Assembly: GCF_900129795.1 (NCBI RefSeq)
Contig: NZ_FQWW01000001.1
Location: forward strand, 310,001 to 374,000
Reading direction: 5' to 3'
Source: Flavobacterium sp. CF108
GTDB lineage: Bacteria; Bacteroidota; Bacteroidia; Flavobacteriales; Flavobacteriaceae
Length of the DNA: 64,000 nt
Positions 25,064 to 34,643 of the stretch are shown here, piece after piece. Every line of letters starts with the position of its first letter. The stretch's first letter is position 1. Under the pieces are notes generated by a model. That model searched no databases, had not been told where the DNA came from, and saw nothing but the letters and a program-made list of their open reading frames with translations. The position numbers and the translations under genes were made by a program.

Positions 25064-25762
25064 TTAACAAATCAGCAACAACCTAAATTCACCTTCATTT
25101 TCTATTGGCGCTCTATGAATACATGGCAGCACTTGTTGTTTTGGATGATCTACAGCCAGTCGCCAAAGATGTCCTAAACCTAAATTAATAGGTTCTGCAT
25201 CCTGATGCAGCTGATAATGCAAATCAAAATAATTTTCCTTCAAAAAATTATCGAATTCTTCAGCTGGTCCATCATACAATTCTTTTAGCTTTGCTCGGAT
25301 TTCTGGAATTAGAGTTTTTTGTTCTGTCTGCGAATTAGAAACAATATCACTTGCCGCTCCGTGATAGGTACATAAAAAAGTATCTGTTGCAATGGGCGAA
25401 CGATCAACATGAAACGAATACACATCTGTCGAAATGAAATCAAATTCATCATCACGTTCGTAACATTTCAGTAAATTAAGCGAAGGCGAAGCTCCAAAAT
25501 CAGTTAATAATTGTAAATCATTTAAAATTATTTCTCTTGCTATATTTCCCTTTTCTGAGAGTTGGAGCGCGATTAGATCTTCGGGATAAACTTCGGTTAT
25601 ATTTTCTTTTAAAGATAACTTGGATACAATTTCCTTAAAATCGCCATCTAAATTTCTGTGCCAGCATAACGCATTCATTTCTTCCTTGAAATCGGTATTT
25701 ATAAGATCCGAAAAAGTAGATACGATGCCAATTTGGCTGCTGTCAGAAAATGTATTGCTCAT
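25064..25762 (-). CDS. DUF1826-like protein
   Basis: A 232-residue cytosolic protein with NALCWHRNLDGDFKEIV near the N-terminus and, in the second half, YSFHVDRSPIATDTFLCTYH followed by GAASDIV. The latter resembles the HVD...R...C-T-Y-x-G block of DUF1826 proteins, which in proteobacteria often sit in zinc-responsive gene neighbourhoods. The C-terminal CIHRAPIENEGEFRLLLIC adds paired Cys/His that could bind metal. Here it lies alone, 100 bases from a GNAT gene on the same strand. The family assignment is moderately sure; function unknown. Confidence 0.6.
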   Translation of the reverse strand: MSNTFSDSSQIGIVSTFSDLINTDFKEEMNALCWHRNLDGDFKEIVSKLSLKENITEVYPEDLIALQLSEKGNIAREIILNDLQLLTDFGASPSLNLLKCYERDDEFDFISTDVYSFHVDRSPIATDTFLCTYHGAASDIVSNSQTEQKTLIPEIRAKLKELYDGPAEEFDNFLKENYFDLHYQLHQDAEPINLGLGHLWRLAVDHPKQQVLPCIHRAPIENEGEFRLLLIC

Positions 25763-25864
25763 AATATAATATTAAGAGATTAGTTGCTTCTCTAAAAAAA
25801 AATATAAAATGATCCAACCATTCTTTCAGCTGGATCATAAATAAAAAAAATGCGGGTTCAAAAA

Positions 25865-26392
25865 TTATTTGACCTCTCTCTCCATTACAACCATACCTTT
25901 AAATTCGTCTTTTATAAAAAGATACGACAAATCCATTTCGGCTGTTACTGTAAAATTTTGCTTTTCATAAAACTTAAATGCATCTGAACACTTCATTGCT
26001 TTGAGCCAGATTGTCTTTTTATTTTCATTAGCAGCAAGTTGTGAGACCATTTTAAGAGTAGCTTTTCCTAAACCTTTCCCGGCAGCTTCTTTTAGAAAAT
26101 ACAACCGCTCGATTTCTAAAGCATCAGTATCTTTTTTTCCGTCTGCAGATATATTATTATTAATTTTTAATACACCTATAGGTAATTCGTGATCGTAAAT
26201 GAGATAGAACTGACTGTGTGGCACATTCATTTCTGAGGTTATTTTTTCTTTTGTAAAGCTGGCGTTCATATAATTTTCACCATTATCTGTCCATAAATAC
26301 GTATAATGTTCTTTATAGGACTGCTTATATACCTCCAAAATCTGCGGAATATCATCTTCTGAACAAATTTTGTAGACGGGTTCTTTTATCAT
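25865..26392 (-). CDS. GNAT-family N-acetyltransferase
   Basis: A 175-residue acetyltransferase. It has the GNAT order: N-terminal helix (IPQILEVYKQSYKEHYTYLW), central strands with ALEIERLYFLKEAAGKGLGK followed by ATLKMVSQLA as the acetyl-CoA binding motif A, then IWLKAMKCSDAFKFYEKQNF as motif B, and a final strand pair (KGMVVMEREV). It most resembles spermidine/amine or small-molecule acetyltransferases of the PaiA type, but the acceptor cannot be inferred. It lies between the DUF1826-like gene and the TonB-dependent receptor, all on the minus strand but with gaps of 75-100 bases. Confidence 0.88.
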   Translation of the reverse strand: MIKEPVYKICSEDDIPQILEVYKQSYKEHYTYLWTDNGENYMNASFTKEKITSEMNVPHSQFYLIYDHELPIGVLKINNNISADGKKDTDALEIERLYFLKEAAGKGLGKATLKMVSQLAANENKKTIWLKAMKCSDAFKFYEKQNFTVTAEMDLSYLFIKDEFKGMVVMEREVK

Positions 26393-26466
26393 CTGCTAAA
26401 TATTTTCAATCTTAATTTTTAATAGAAACGCAAATGTAAGCATATAATAAATAAACAATACCCGTA

Positions 26467-28845
26467 TTAATTACGATTAGCACTACTCGCCTGTCTGATT
26501 GCTTTAGGATCTGTTAAATTAAAACGATAAACAAAACTAAGTCTGTAGCGGGCTGCATTTGGGATACTATTTTCGGTAATATAATAATCTGTACCGGTTG
26601 TTGTGCTTTTATTTTGGCGTAAGTCAAAAGCATTAGATACATCAAATACAATGGTAGCTTTGTCTTTTAATAAAATTTTACTTAAACCAAAATCAAGCGA
26701 TTGCAATGCATCATTTCTTGTTTGCGCATTTTGCTGTGCACCTCGAAAATTATAACGCCCCTGAAAACTGAATTTTGACGGCAGTTTAACCTGAGTGCTT
26801 AAACGTCCGGTAAAAGTTTTTCCGCTATAATCAAGGTTTTCTTCCTGATAACTTCCTTTTTGAGTGAAATGATAAAAATTCATTTCTAAATTGACCTGAA
26901 GCCATTTTAACGGATTATATAAGGTCGAAAGTTCTATCCCGCTTCGTATTTCATGCTGAATATTAATGGGCGTTGTAAAAAATATATCATTTTCACGATA
27001 CGTAAAATCCTGAATGTAACCACTTTCCCATTGATAATAAACGGAAGGATTGAGCGTAAGCTTTTTCCATGCTTTAAGGAAACCCAATTCAAACACATCA
27101 GAATAAGAAGGATTTAGATCTGGATTACCAATATATTGCGCATTCAAATCGGTCAGTTCGTTAAAAGGATACAAAGCATATAAGGGCGGGCGGTTAATTC
27201 GCTTGCTGTAATTTAACTGCAAAGTAGATCCTTCAAACTTGTAGCTTAAATTAACGGTAGGAAATAATCTGTTGTATTTTTTGTCATCGTTATAGGTATT
27301 TTTAATATCTGTAATAGAAATTTTAGTGAATTCTGTACGAAGGCCAAGCATATAGTTAAATCTTCTAAATTTGTTGCTGTATTGTGCATAAGCACTAGAA
27401 ATGGTTTCGGTATAATTTAGATCATTGTCAATATTTTGATAAATCGTCCAAATATTCTCCTCTTGCTGCTCTGCCAAAAACTGACTGGAAACTTTACGAA
27501 TTTCTGTCTTCACACCCATTTCAAATACAGAAACTGAATCAATTGGCTGAACAAAATCACTCTGCATAAGCAAATCTTTACTGCTTCCTACTGAATTGGT
27601 TCTAATACCTGGATAAGCCAGCGTTTCTGGATAAATACGCTGTGTTGAAAGATCCCATTTTTTATCACTGTTCCACCAATCATACTGGACATCAATAGTC
27701 CATTTTTTTGAGGGCTTTTTAAAAGTCTGCGTATAATTAAACTCGAATTGGTTGTAATCCCTTTTTTCAAGTGATTTTCCTTCTCTTGTTAAAAGACTGT
27801 CTTGTGTATGGTTTGCATTGCTGTAATCATATAATAAACGGGTTTTATCATCATCCTTTGTGGCATTTTTTAAGAAAGCTGCGGTAATGGTGCGATGTTC
27901 ATCAATATAATAATCAGCTCCCAGATAAATCAATTTTCCATCGTCATGGCGATCTTCGTTCTGTACGTGATTAAGATAATTTGGAGAACCGTTATTCATA
28001 GTCGACTGATTGGTAGTATATAATCCAACATAATCCGAAGAACGTATACCAAAATTGGAAAAGATATTGATTTTATCTGATTTAAAATTAATACTTGGAT
28101 TAAGTCGGCTGTCATTTGGTGATCCGGCAACTAATCGAACCTGACCGCTAAAACCGCTCTTTTTGTTTTTCTTTAATATTATATTGATAATTCCTGCCGA
28201 ACCTGAAGCGTCATATCGCGACGAAGGATTGGTTATTACCTCTACACGTTCAATTTGGTCGGCTGCAATTTGATCGAGTGAATTGCTTTGCGTTAAACCA
28301 GACTGACGTCCGTTAATCAAAACCAAAACACTGCTGTTACCACGAAGACTTATTCCTCCCGTTGGACTAACTGTTACCGAAGGAACTCCGTTTAAAACAT
28401 CGTGTGCAGAGCCATTCTGCGAAAGCACATCTTTGCCCACTTCAAAAACTTTTTTATCCAGCTTTAAACTAACGCTGGATTTTTGTCCGGTCACCACTTC
28501 AACAGCATTTAATTGTACAGCATCGGTATTTAAAAGAATAGTTCCCAATTCTGTTTTTGGTTTTCCCGAAATGATTTCCAATGTCTGGATATAATTTTGA
28601 TATCCTATATAACTAAAAGAAATGGTCATTTTACCAATTGGCAGTTCTTCGAAATTAAACACACCTTGGTCGTCTGTTACGCTAACTGCTACAGTTTTTG
28701 AGGTATTATCTTGTATGGTAACTGTCACATACGGAATTGATTCCTTTGTTATATTGTCCTGAACTTTACCGGAAACAGCTGCTTTTTGTGCAAAGCTAAG
28801 CATCGGAATAAATAAAATTAAAATACTGGCTATTAAGATTTTCAT
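26467..28845 (-). CDS. TonB-dependent outer-membrane receptor with CarboxypepD-like N-domain
   Basis: A 792-residue protein: signal peptide (LIASILILFIPMLSFAQ), a carboxypeptidase-regulatory-like domain about residues 20-105 (SGKVQDNITKESIPYVTVTI), a plug domain about 120-220 (SAHDVLNGVPSVTVSPTGGI; VLINGRQSG; DQIERVEVITNPSSRYDASG), and a barrel of the outer membrane beta-barrel family seen in Bacteroidota. No SusD partner is nearby, so glycan uptake is unlikely; this group often belongs to peptide or metal uptake or stress response. It is divergent from the LytS-type kinase gene, 125 bases from the preferred kinase start, so that pair may regulate it. Confidence 0.9.
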   Translation of the reverse strand: MKILIASILILFIPMLSFAQKAAVSGKVQDNITKESIPYVTVTIQDNTSKTVAVSVTDDQGVFNFEELPIGKMTISFSYIGYQNYIQTLEIISGKPKTELGTILLNTDAVQLNAVEVVTGQKSSVSLKLDKKVFEVGKDVLSQNGSAHDVLNGVPSVTVSPTGGISLRGNSSVLVLINGRQSGLTQSNSLDQIAADQIERVEVITNPSSRYDASGSAGIINIILKKNKKSGFSGQVRLVAGSPNDSRLNPSINFKSDKINIFSNFGIRSSDYVGLYTTNQSTMNNGSPNYLNHVQNEDRHDDGKLIYLGADYYIDEHRTITAAFLKNATKDDDKTRLLYDYSNANHTQDSLLTREGKSLEKRDYNQFEFNYTQTFKKPSKKWTIDVQYDWWNSDKKWDLSTQRIYPETLAYPGIRTNSVGSSKDLLMQSDFVQPIDSVSVFEMGVKTEIRKVSSQFLAEQQEENIWTIYQNIDNDLNYTETISSAYAQYSNKFRRFNYMLGLRTEFTKISITDIKNTYNDDKKYNRLFPTVNLSYKFEGSTLQLNYSKRINRPPLYALYPFNELTDLNAQYIGNPDLNPSYSDVFELGFLKAWKKLTLNPSVYYQWESGYIQDFTYRENDIFFTTPINIQHEIRSGIELSTLYNPLKWLQVNLEMNFYHFTQKGSYQEENLDYSGKTFTGRLSTQVKLPSKFSFQGRYNFRGAQQNAQTRNDALQSLDFGLSKILLKDKATIVFDVSNAFDLRQNKSTTTGTDYYITENSIPNAARYRLSFVYRFNLTDPKAIRQASSANRN

Positions 28846-28970
28846 ATTTATTGGTTTTGATGATACAAGATTACTTTATAAAATAAAATCTTACCTTTTA
28901 AAACATGCAAACGGCTCTAAGAGCTTTTGAAATGCATTTCTGTATTCGATATTTATTTTATCTTTATCTC

Positions 28971-30620
28971 ATGTATCGACCGCCCTTTTTTATCGTTTTA
29001 TTACTGCTATTGTTTTCATCCTGTAAACAATATACCGAGTATGTGAAATCGGATGTAACGTATTATGTTGATGATGAAAATCGTCCTCATGATTATTTGG
29101 GCAAATCCGACAACTCCGTTTTTAAAGTTCCAATAGAAATCGAAATCCTTAAACGTGAAAATAAATTGACCCCGTTAGGTTTACAGGTAACTGCTTTTGG
29201 TTCTTTTGATGTTTATTGGGATGGCGTTTTTGTGGGAAGTAACGGTAAAATGGCAAAATCAGGCCAGCCTGAAATTCCAGGAACTGAAATGACTTATTAT
29301 CAAATACCAGAAAAATTAGCTAACACAGGCAAACACATTGTCACGGTAATTGGAACACAATCTAAAATTCGGGATGCAAATCGCAGCATCGCCTTAAAAT
29401 TGGAGAGCTTTTTAAGACTTCATCGTGCACCGCTTGTTGTTATGTCTTTTATGAACCTTATGGCGGGAGCTTTTCTTATTGCTTTTATTTATTATTTTTT
29501 TCTCTACATAAACAGTACCCGCAAAGAAGCAACCGTTTTACTTTTTGGGATAATCTGTCTGCTCTTTTTCTGTCTGCTTATTATAGAATACGTGAAATTT
29601 TATATCGATATTCCGTATACCAACTTTTATACCCGATTACAAATTGTTGGTTTGCTCACATTTATAATTTCAATACTGGTTCCCTGGTATTTTATGCTTC
29701 AGTTTGGTTTTAAAAGAAAGCGGTTGTTTTTATTTCTTCTGATTGTAAGTCTTCTCACTATTTATATTGTCTATTATGGTCATTATGATATGACAGCCAT
29801 TTATTTTAGTTATGCAATGTGTGCTGTCTCCTTAATTATTGCCATCGATGCGGCATTCCGAAAAATTAAAGGCGGCTTAATAGTAGTGATTGGTTTATTG
29901 GCAAGTGTAATTGTAAACAGATATATATTTTATGATTTTGGATTGTTTATCGCATTTACGATTATTGTCCTTTCTATGCTTTATCTGCATACTATTCGGG
30001 CAAAAGCTCTCGAAGAAGCTCATAATGCATCGTTATTGCTTTCATCGAGATTGCAGTTAGAACTCATTAAAAAAAATATTCAGCCGCATTTTCTTCGTAA
30101 TACACTGACTTCATTAATAGACTGGGTAGAAGAATCTCCGCAACAAGGCGTTGTATTTATTCGTGCGCTGGCAGATGAATTTGATATTATGAATTCTATT
30201 GCCGAAGATACCTTAATTCCTATTCAGCAGGAAATCGAATTATGCCGAAAACATTTAGAAGTAATGTCTTTTCGAAAAGAAGTATGTTATAACTGGGAAG
30301 AAAAAAATATTGATGCTAATGAAAAAATCCCGCCTGCGGTTATTCATACCATTATAGAAAACGGAATCACACATAGTTTACCTCCAAAACAAGGCTGTAT
30401 TACTTTCTGTTTAAGTTTTACCAGAGAAAAAAAATACAAACAATATACATTGTTAACCGTGGCAAAAAACCGAAACAGAAAGAAAGAAAACAGCAACGGA
30501 ACAGGTTTTAAATACATCAAAGCCAGATTAAATGAAAGTTATGGCAGTAATTGGGAATTTGACTCTTTTGCTGTAGAAGACGGATGGTGTTCAACAATTA
30601 AAATTTTTGATAAAAAATGA
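28971..30620 (+). CDS. LytS-type sensor histidine kinase, membrane anchored
   Basis: About 549 residues from this start. The N-terminus (FFIVLLLLLFSSCKQ) has a lipobox-like Cys; an extracytoplasmic beta domain (about 30-150) is followed by seven hydrophobic helices (7TMR-DISM type, about 165-345) and a HisKA_5/HATPase region. The phospho-acceptor His is in KKNIQPHFLRNTLTSLIDW (His about 373). The ATPase N-box region is IPPAVIHTIIENGITHSLPP. The longer frame begins at 28905, but the ATG at 28971 gives a clean signal sequence. The gene overlaps the response regulator by 4 bases (ATGA). The divergent TonB receptor is a likely target. Confidence 0.9.
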   Translation: MYRPPFFIVLLLLLFSSCKQYTEYVKSDVTYYVDDENRPHDYLGKSDNSVFKVPIEIEILKRENKLTPLGLQVTAFGSFDVYWDGVFVGSNGKMAKSGQPEIPGTEMTYYQIPEKLANTGKHIVTVIGTQSKIRDANRSIALKLESFLRLHRAPLVVMSFMNLMAGAFLIAFIYYFFLYINSTRKEATVLLFGIICLLFFCLLIIEYVKFYIDIPYTNFYTRLQIVGLLTFIISILVPWYFMLQFGFKRKRLFLFLLIVSLLTIYIVYYGHYDMTAIYFSYAMCAVSLIIAIDAAFRKIKGGLIVVIGLLASVIVNRYIFYDFGLFIAFTIIVLSMLYLHTIRAKALEEAHNASLLLSSRLQLELIKKNIQPHFLRNTLTSLIDWVEESPQQGVVFIRALADEFDIMNSIAEDTLIPIQQEIELCRKHLEVMSFRKEVCYNWEEKNIDANEKIPPAVIHTIIENGITHSLPPKQGCITFCLSFTREKKYKQYTLLTVAKNRNRKKENSNGTGFKYIKARLNESYGSNWEFDSFAVEDGWCSTIKIFDKK

Positions 30621-31312
30621 AAATTCTAATTATTGAAGACGAAGCCCGAATTGCCAAACGAATTGAAAGAATGACCCGTGATTTTTTTGATAAAGAGGTA
30701 CAGATTTTACTTAGTGATTCTGTTGAAAATGGATTAAACACTATTGAAAAACAATCCATTGATTTACTGCTTCTTGATTTGAATTTGAATGGCGAGGACG
30801 GATTTGAAGTGCTGCAGACGGTTGTTGCAAAATCTTTTCAAACCATTATTATTTCTGCTTATACAGATAAAGCGATTATGGCATTTAATTATGGCGTTTT
30901 GGATTTTGTTCCTAAGCCATTTGATGAAAACAGACTTGCTCAGGCCTTTACACGTTTTACAACACCAGAAAAAACAAATGGTCAGGATATTCAGTTTTTA
31001 GCCGTAAAAAAAGGAAAAACTATTAAACTCATCACTATTAAAGATATAATGTACATAAAAGGCGCTGGAATTTATACTGAATTACATCTAGTAAATGGCC
31101 GTGTAGAATTACATGATAAGTCTCTGGAATCATTAGAAAAACTCCTCCCAACAGATTTCGAACGAATTCATAAATCCTATATTCTTTGCTGGCAGGAAGC
31201 CGATAAACTGATTGTAGAGGCCGGCGGAAAATATAATATGTTACTTAAAAATGGTGAGTTATTACCTGTAGGCCGTTCAAAATACAAAGAAATCAGGCAT
31301 AAATTGATTTAG
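30617..31312 (+). CDS. LytTR-family response regulator
   Basis: A 231-residue two-domain regulator: receiver domain (residues 1-120) with the acidic pair near IIEDEA, phospho-acceptor Asp54 in LLLLDLNLNGEDGFE, the Ser in IIISAY and Lys in VPKPFDE; the C-terminal LytTR DNA-binding domain runs about 130-231 (FLAVKKGKTIKLITIKDIMY, FERIHKSYILC, LPVGRSKYKEIR). It is cognate to the overlapping kinase gene upstream. LytTR regulators in Bacteroidota usually act on promoters next to their own operon. It is followed by a 375-base gap without a strong terminator. Confidence 0.93.
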   Translation: MKILIIEDEARIAKRIERMTRDFFDKEVQILLSDSVENGLNTIEKQSIDLLLLDLNLNGEDGFEVLQTVVAKSFQTIIISAYTDKAIMAFNYGVLDFVPKPFDENRLAQAFTRFTTPEKTNGQDIQFLAVKKGKTIKLITIKDIMYIKGAGIYTELHLVNGRVELHDKSLESLEKLLPTDFERIHKSYILCWQEADKLIVEAGGKYNMLLKNGELLPVGRSKYKEIRHKLI

Positions 31313-31687
31313 TTTTTGATGAAGTCTCTTCACTTTCCAGCCTTTTTTAGATTTTAACATCTCTATACAATAAAGAGACTTAAAAACCATATATAGATGC
31401 TATTATATGCATAAATATAACTTCCTGATATTGTCAATTATACAAATATCAATTTAACGGGATTTAAAATTGTAGCAGAAATCAGGAATAGATCAGTATT
31501 GTTGCTCCAGATGTTATTTTAAAAGATATATAAATATACCCAATTCTTTTTCATAGATATCTTTCAAAAATTGAAATACAAGACGATTTTTATTGGATGC
31601 AAATAAATTTACAATTTGGACATAATAAACATATCTGAAGTCGGAAGGCTTCGAATAGCTGGATTATGAAGAAATGATTTGATTATC
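31313..31687. other. Intergenic region, nothing convincing
   Basis: 375 AT-rich bases between the end of the LytTR gene and the stop of the HNH gene (convergent). Short open pieces such as VAEIRNRSVLLLQMLF (about 31460-31520) and GFLLDANKFTIWT-like stretches are interrupted by stops; they may be an eroded gene but nothing can be identified. No clear terminator stem was found. Confidence 0.4.
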
Positions 31688-32617
31688 TCAAACAACTTCT
31701 TTTTTAAATATTTTAAAAACTTGGATTGCTATTGGCTTAGCGAATTCATTATCAAGATATGGTACTAAATGATTTTCAAAATTTTGAATGGAGGCAATTA
31801 GAAAATTCCTAAGAAGAGTATGCGGCAAAGTAATATCTGATGCATCTCTTTCAAATCCTTCGTAAACTGCCAATAATGCCTCGCCTACACTATCATTGTC
31901 TAAATATCCTCGAGCATTGAGATCAAAAATTAACTGAATCTGCTTTTTCATAGGATAGTATACAGAAGATAGTCTGTTTTCCCGTAGATCATTTCGGTTA
32001 AGATTACATATTTCAATAGTTCGACTCCCCCTGTCCAATCTATCAATTCCTTTTATTGTAACACCATTTTTATCATCACTTATAGAAAATGCGAAAAATG
32101 ATTCCATAGAACTGTCAATTTCCGGATGCAATAGATATGCTTGCTCATCCAGAAGCGGATTCATATTCGCGTTGCAAGCCTCAACATCAAGCTTAGAAAG
32201 CTTAAATAAGGGAGCCTTTACCCTTTTTGCAGTAGCAATTATAGGGAATTTGCTACCTTTCCCTCCTTCTGTATTACAGTATCGGCAGGAAGGTACTAAA
32301 TTAGACCATGTATAGCACAACCAATAATAACCTGAATGTCCTGCATCTTCTGTTACGCCTTTTTTTGGACGATAATGCTCTATTTCCGCTTTACAGGTCT
32401 GCTCACAATATGCACATTTACCCTTATAATACTTATTAAGAAAATCCCTAACTCTAGATTGTGTTTTATTCTGTGCATCCTTATATGTACCCTTATAGAT
32501 AGTATCTAAGATTTCTACTTCACTGGATTTAACGGCAATGTTTTCAATATCCTCTAAAGCCTTAGCTGAAATTAGTGATGGAGGTATATCCGTAAGGTCT
32601 TTAATTACATACCTCAT
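31688..32617 (-). CDS. Septu PtuB-like HNH endonuclease
   Basis: A 309-residue HNH nuclease of the TIGR02646 type. Key residues: Cys pair in GKCAYCEQTCK, the first His in EIEHYRPKKGV, then WSNLVPSCRYCNTEGGKGSK with Asn and the second Cys pair, so both the zinc-binding Cys residues and the catalytic His/Asn are present. The rest (LHPEIDSSMESFF, RTIEICNLNRNDLRENR) matches the long C-terminal half of the family. Its start codon shares one base with the stop of the ATPase gene (TAATG), so the two are translationally coupled. In Septu systems this protein is the effector nuclease that cuts nucleic acids when released or activated by the ATPase PtuA. Confidence 0.85.
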   Translation of the reverse strand: MRYVIKDLTDIPPSLISAKALEDIENIAVKSSEVEILDTIYKGTYKDAQNKTQSRVRDFLNKYYKGKCAYCEQTCKAEIEHYRPKKGVTEDAGHSGYYWLCYTWSNLVPSCRYCNTEGGKGSKFPIIATAKRVKAPLFKLSKLDVEACNANMNPLLDEQAYLLHPEIDSSMESFFAFSISDDKNGVTIKGIDRLDRGSRTIEICNLNRNDLRENRLSSVYYPMKKQIQLIFDLNARGYLDNDSVGEALLAVYEGFERDASDITLPHTLLRNFLIASIQNFENHLVPYLDNEFAKPIAIQVFKIFKKEVV

Positions 32618-34353
32618 TACTCAAACTTTTTATTTATCAATCCTAAAATCTTTTCGCTTGCTTGTTTATCAAGATAGTACTCTATACGCTCTGCTTGTTC
32701 ATCATTTTTTTTGAGTTCGGCATAAGTTTCCTCTACCCTAAGAAATTTGTCACTTTCTTTATTTTCAGGGAATATGTTCTGGAACCCAAAAATAGGCGAT
32801 GTAAGTAATGAATTAGGAAGCAAAGTTGGAAAATCAATTTCCTCATCTAATCTTTCAACAGTTACTCCTGTCTTTCTTGACCTATTAACCCTCAATATTA
32901 TTGAAGTTGATTCAGCAGCCAGCAATGGTATTGGGCTATGAGTGCTAACTATAAATTGTATTTGAGGAAAAACTTTGGATAAAGTTATCGGAAGTTCACG
33001 TTGTAACAAGGGATGCAAATGATTCTCAATTTCATCGATAAGTACGATTCCAAAAAAATCTTTTGCATCTAAATTAAAGTGAATCTTTCGGAATCTTAAA
33101 TAAATATCTATCACTATATTAATAATACTTCGGAAGCCCGCAGCAAGTTTACTAAGCGGCTGTGGTTCTAACTCATCTCCATTACTTAAGGTTTCAACAA
33201 ACAGCACTTCTCTATCCCTTATTTTTATTTTTGAAACGCGATTATCTGTAACAGCCTTTATTAGGTCTTCAAGTTCACCATACATTTTTGTATTGGAATA
33301 CTTGGAAGCAAAAAGTTCATAATTTATGTTTTTTAATAATGTATCGCTCTCAAAAAGACTTCCTACATTATTACTTCCTCTACTTTCCATATTCTCGGAT
33401 GAAATCGACTGCACATTTAACCGTGAAGGGCCATAACCAACAACATAATCCTGTAAATAGGCTAATTCAGGTTCAACACCCTTTGTTCGAACCAGAAAAG
33501 CTTTTTCATTTTTAAAATTAATTTCCAAACTAATTCTACTCTTACTATCGAGATACTTCTCCAGGTTTGGGTCGTTGCTCAACCCTAAGGCTATTGATTG
33601 AAGCAATGTTGTTTTACCGTATCCATTTTCACCTGTTATAAATATCCATCTTGCATCAGGTCTTAGATCGGCAACCCCTGTACCTTTAATTCCTTGAAAA
33701 TTTTCAATATTTAATCCTAAAATAGAACAAGGCATTTTTTTTTCTATCAGAAATCTTTTCTGTTCTTCATATATCTTATTTTTTATACTATCACGTTCTT
33801 TAAAAACTCTGGATATCATTATGTCGAAATCTTTGGCAGTGATAAAGCCAAATCTAGAGACAAATTCTTCGTACTCAATAAGAGGCATATCAGATAAATA
33901 TTTATCGATCCATTGCTTATCGCTTAAAAGAAATTCCCCTAACTCTTCTCTCCATTGTTGCCAATTTGACGACAACGTTTTAATCCATATCTTACCCGAT
34001 TTTCCTAAAACATACTTTTTACTGGAGAACTCATTAATTGTGCTGACTAAATTTGCAAAATAATCATATTTAACCTCTGAATCTTTTGCCACAATTATTA
34101 CTCTACAGCCTACTCTTTCATTAATTTCAAAATAAATATTAGGGGTTTTATTACTTGAATCACCTCCTGCCCAAAAAGAGATGCATATATAACTATCATT
34201 TCCTGGAAACCAATATCCGTTTTTAAATCGTTCATCCCTTACGCTTCTCATATAAAAATAGGGATTGACTTCATTATTTTCTACACGATTACGCTCACTC
34301 CATTCATTTAACAAAACGAAAGCTTCTTCATGTATCCTTTCAATATTTTTCAT
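32617..34353 (-). CDS. Septu PtuA-like AAA ATPase with extra N-terminal domain
   Basis: About 578 residues from this start. Walker A is GENGYGKTTLLQS (about residues 241-253), Walker B VLIDEIENHLHPLLQRE (about 437-453), followed by the His-loop FIVSTHSPIPL; this is the RecF/SMC-like ATPase type with a short insert region. An extra N-terminal region of about 190 residues (NPYFYMRSVRDERF, YWFPGNDSYICISFWAGG, IYFEINERVGCRVIIV) precedes the ATPase and is not usual for PtuA. The frame extends to 34398 but MKNIERIHEE follows the best leader. It is the first gene of the pair and overlaps the HNH gene by one base. It likely senses infection and controls the nuclease. Confidence 0.85.
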   Translation of the reverse strand: MKNIERIHEEAFVLLNEWSERNRVENNEVNPYFYMRSVRDERFKNGYWFPGNDSYICISFWAGGDSSNKTPNIYFEINERVGCRVIIVAKDSEVKYDYFANLVSTINEFSSKKYVLGKSGKIWIKTLSSNWQQWREELGEFLLSDKQWIDKYLSDMPLIEYEEFVSRFGFITAKDFDIMISRVFKERDSIKNKIYEEQKRFLIEKKMPCSILGLNIENFQGIKGTGVADLRPDARWIFITGENGYGKTTLLQSIALGLSNDPNLEKYLDSKSRISLEINFKNEKAFLVRTKGVEPELAYLQDYVVGYGPSRLNVQSISSENMESRGSNNVGSLFESDTLLKNINYELFASKYSNTKMYGELEDLIKAVTDNRVSKIKIRDREVLFVETLSNGDELEPQPLSKLAAGFRSIINIVIDIYLRFRKIHFNLDAKDFFGIVLIDEIENHLHPLLQRELPITLSKVFPQIQFIVSTHSPIPLLAAESTSIILRVNRSRKTGVTVERLDEEIDFPTLLPNSLLTSPIFGFQNIFPENKESDKFLRVEETYAELKKNDEQAERIEYYLDKQASEKILGLINKKFE

Positions 34354-34424
34354 AGAGATATTTTTTATATTAAGGATGATCGTAAAAGTATTATTCAACT
34401 TTACAAACGCTTATTTCACTATGC

Positions 34425-34432
34425 CAAATGTA
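34425..34432 (-). promoter_or_regulatory. Promoter -7 element of the Septu-like operon
   Basis: On the minus strand TACATTTG matches TAnnTTTG and sits about 72 bases upstream of the ATPase start at 34353. No exact -33 TTTG is found at the usual distance. Confidence 0.45.
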
Positions 34433-34643
34433 TAGAAATTAATTAAAAAAAACATTGATAATTCATTTATAGTACTATAGAACTTTAAAATTAATGATAT
34501 ACTTTGTATTGTAAATTTCATTAATTTTAATAACTCAAAACAAAAAGTGGACGTTTCTATACCATTTAGTTTTGTATATACAGTTCAACTTATCTTATCT
34601 TAATTACATTAAACCAAAGCATTTGATTATTTAATACTATTTA

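Noticed and set aside
26467..28845. SusC/SusD-type polysaccharide utilisation locus
   Set aside because: The TonB receptor is of the shorter outer-membrane beta-barrel type and no SusD or glycoside hydrolase gene is adjacent.
31688..34353. Retron with ATPase/HNH effectors
   Set aside because: No reverse transcriptase gene or msr/msd-like RNA flanks the pair; stand-alone Septu fits better.
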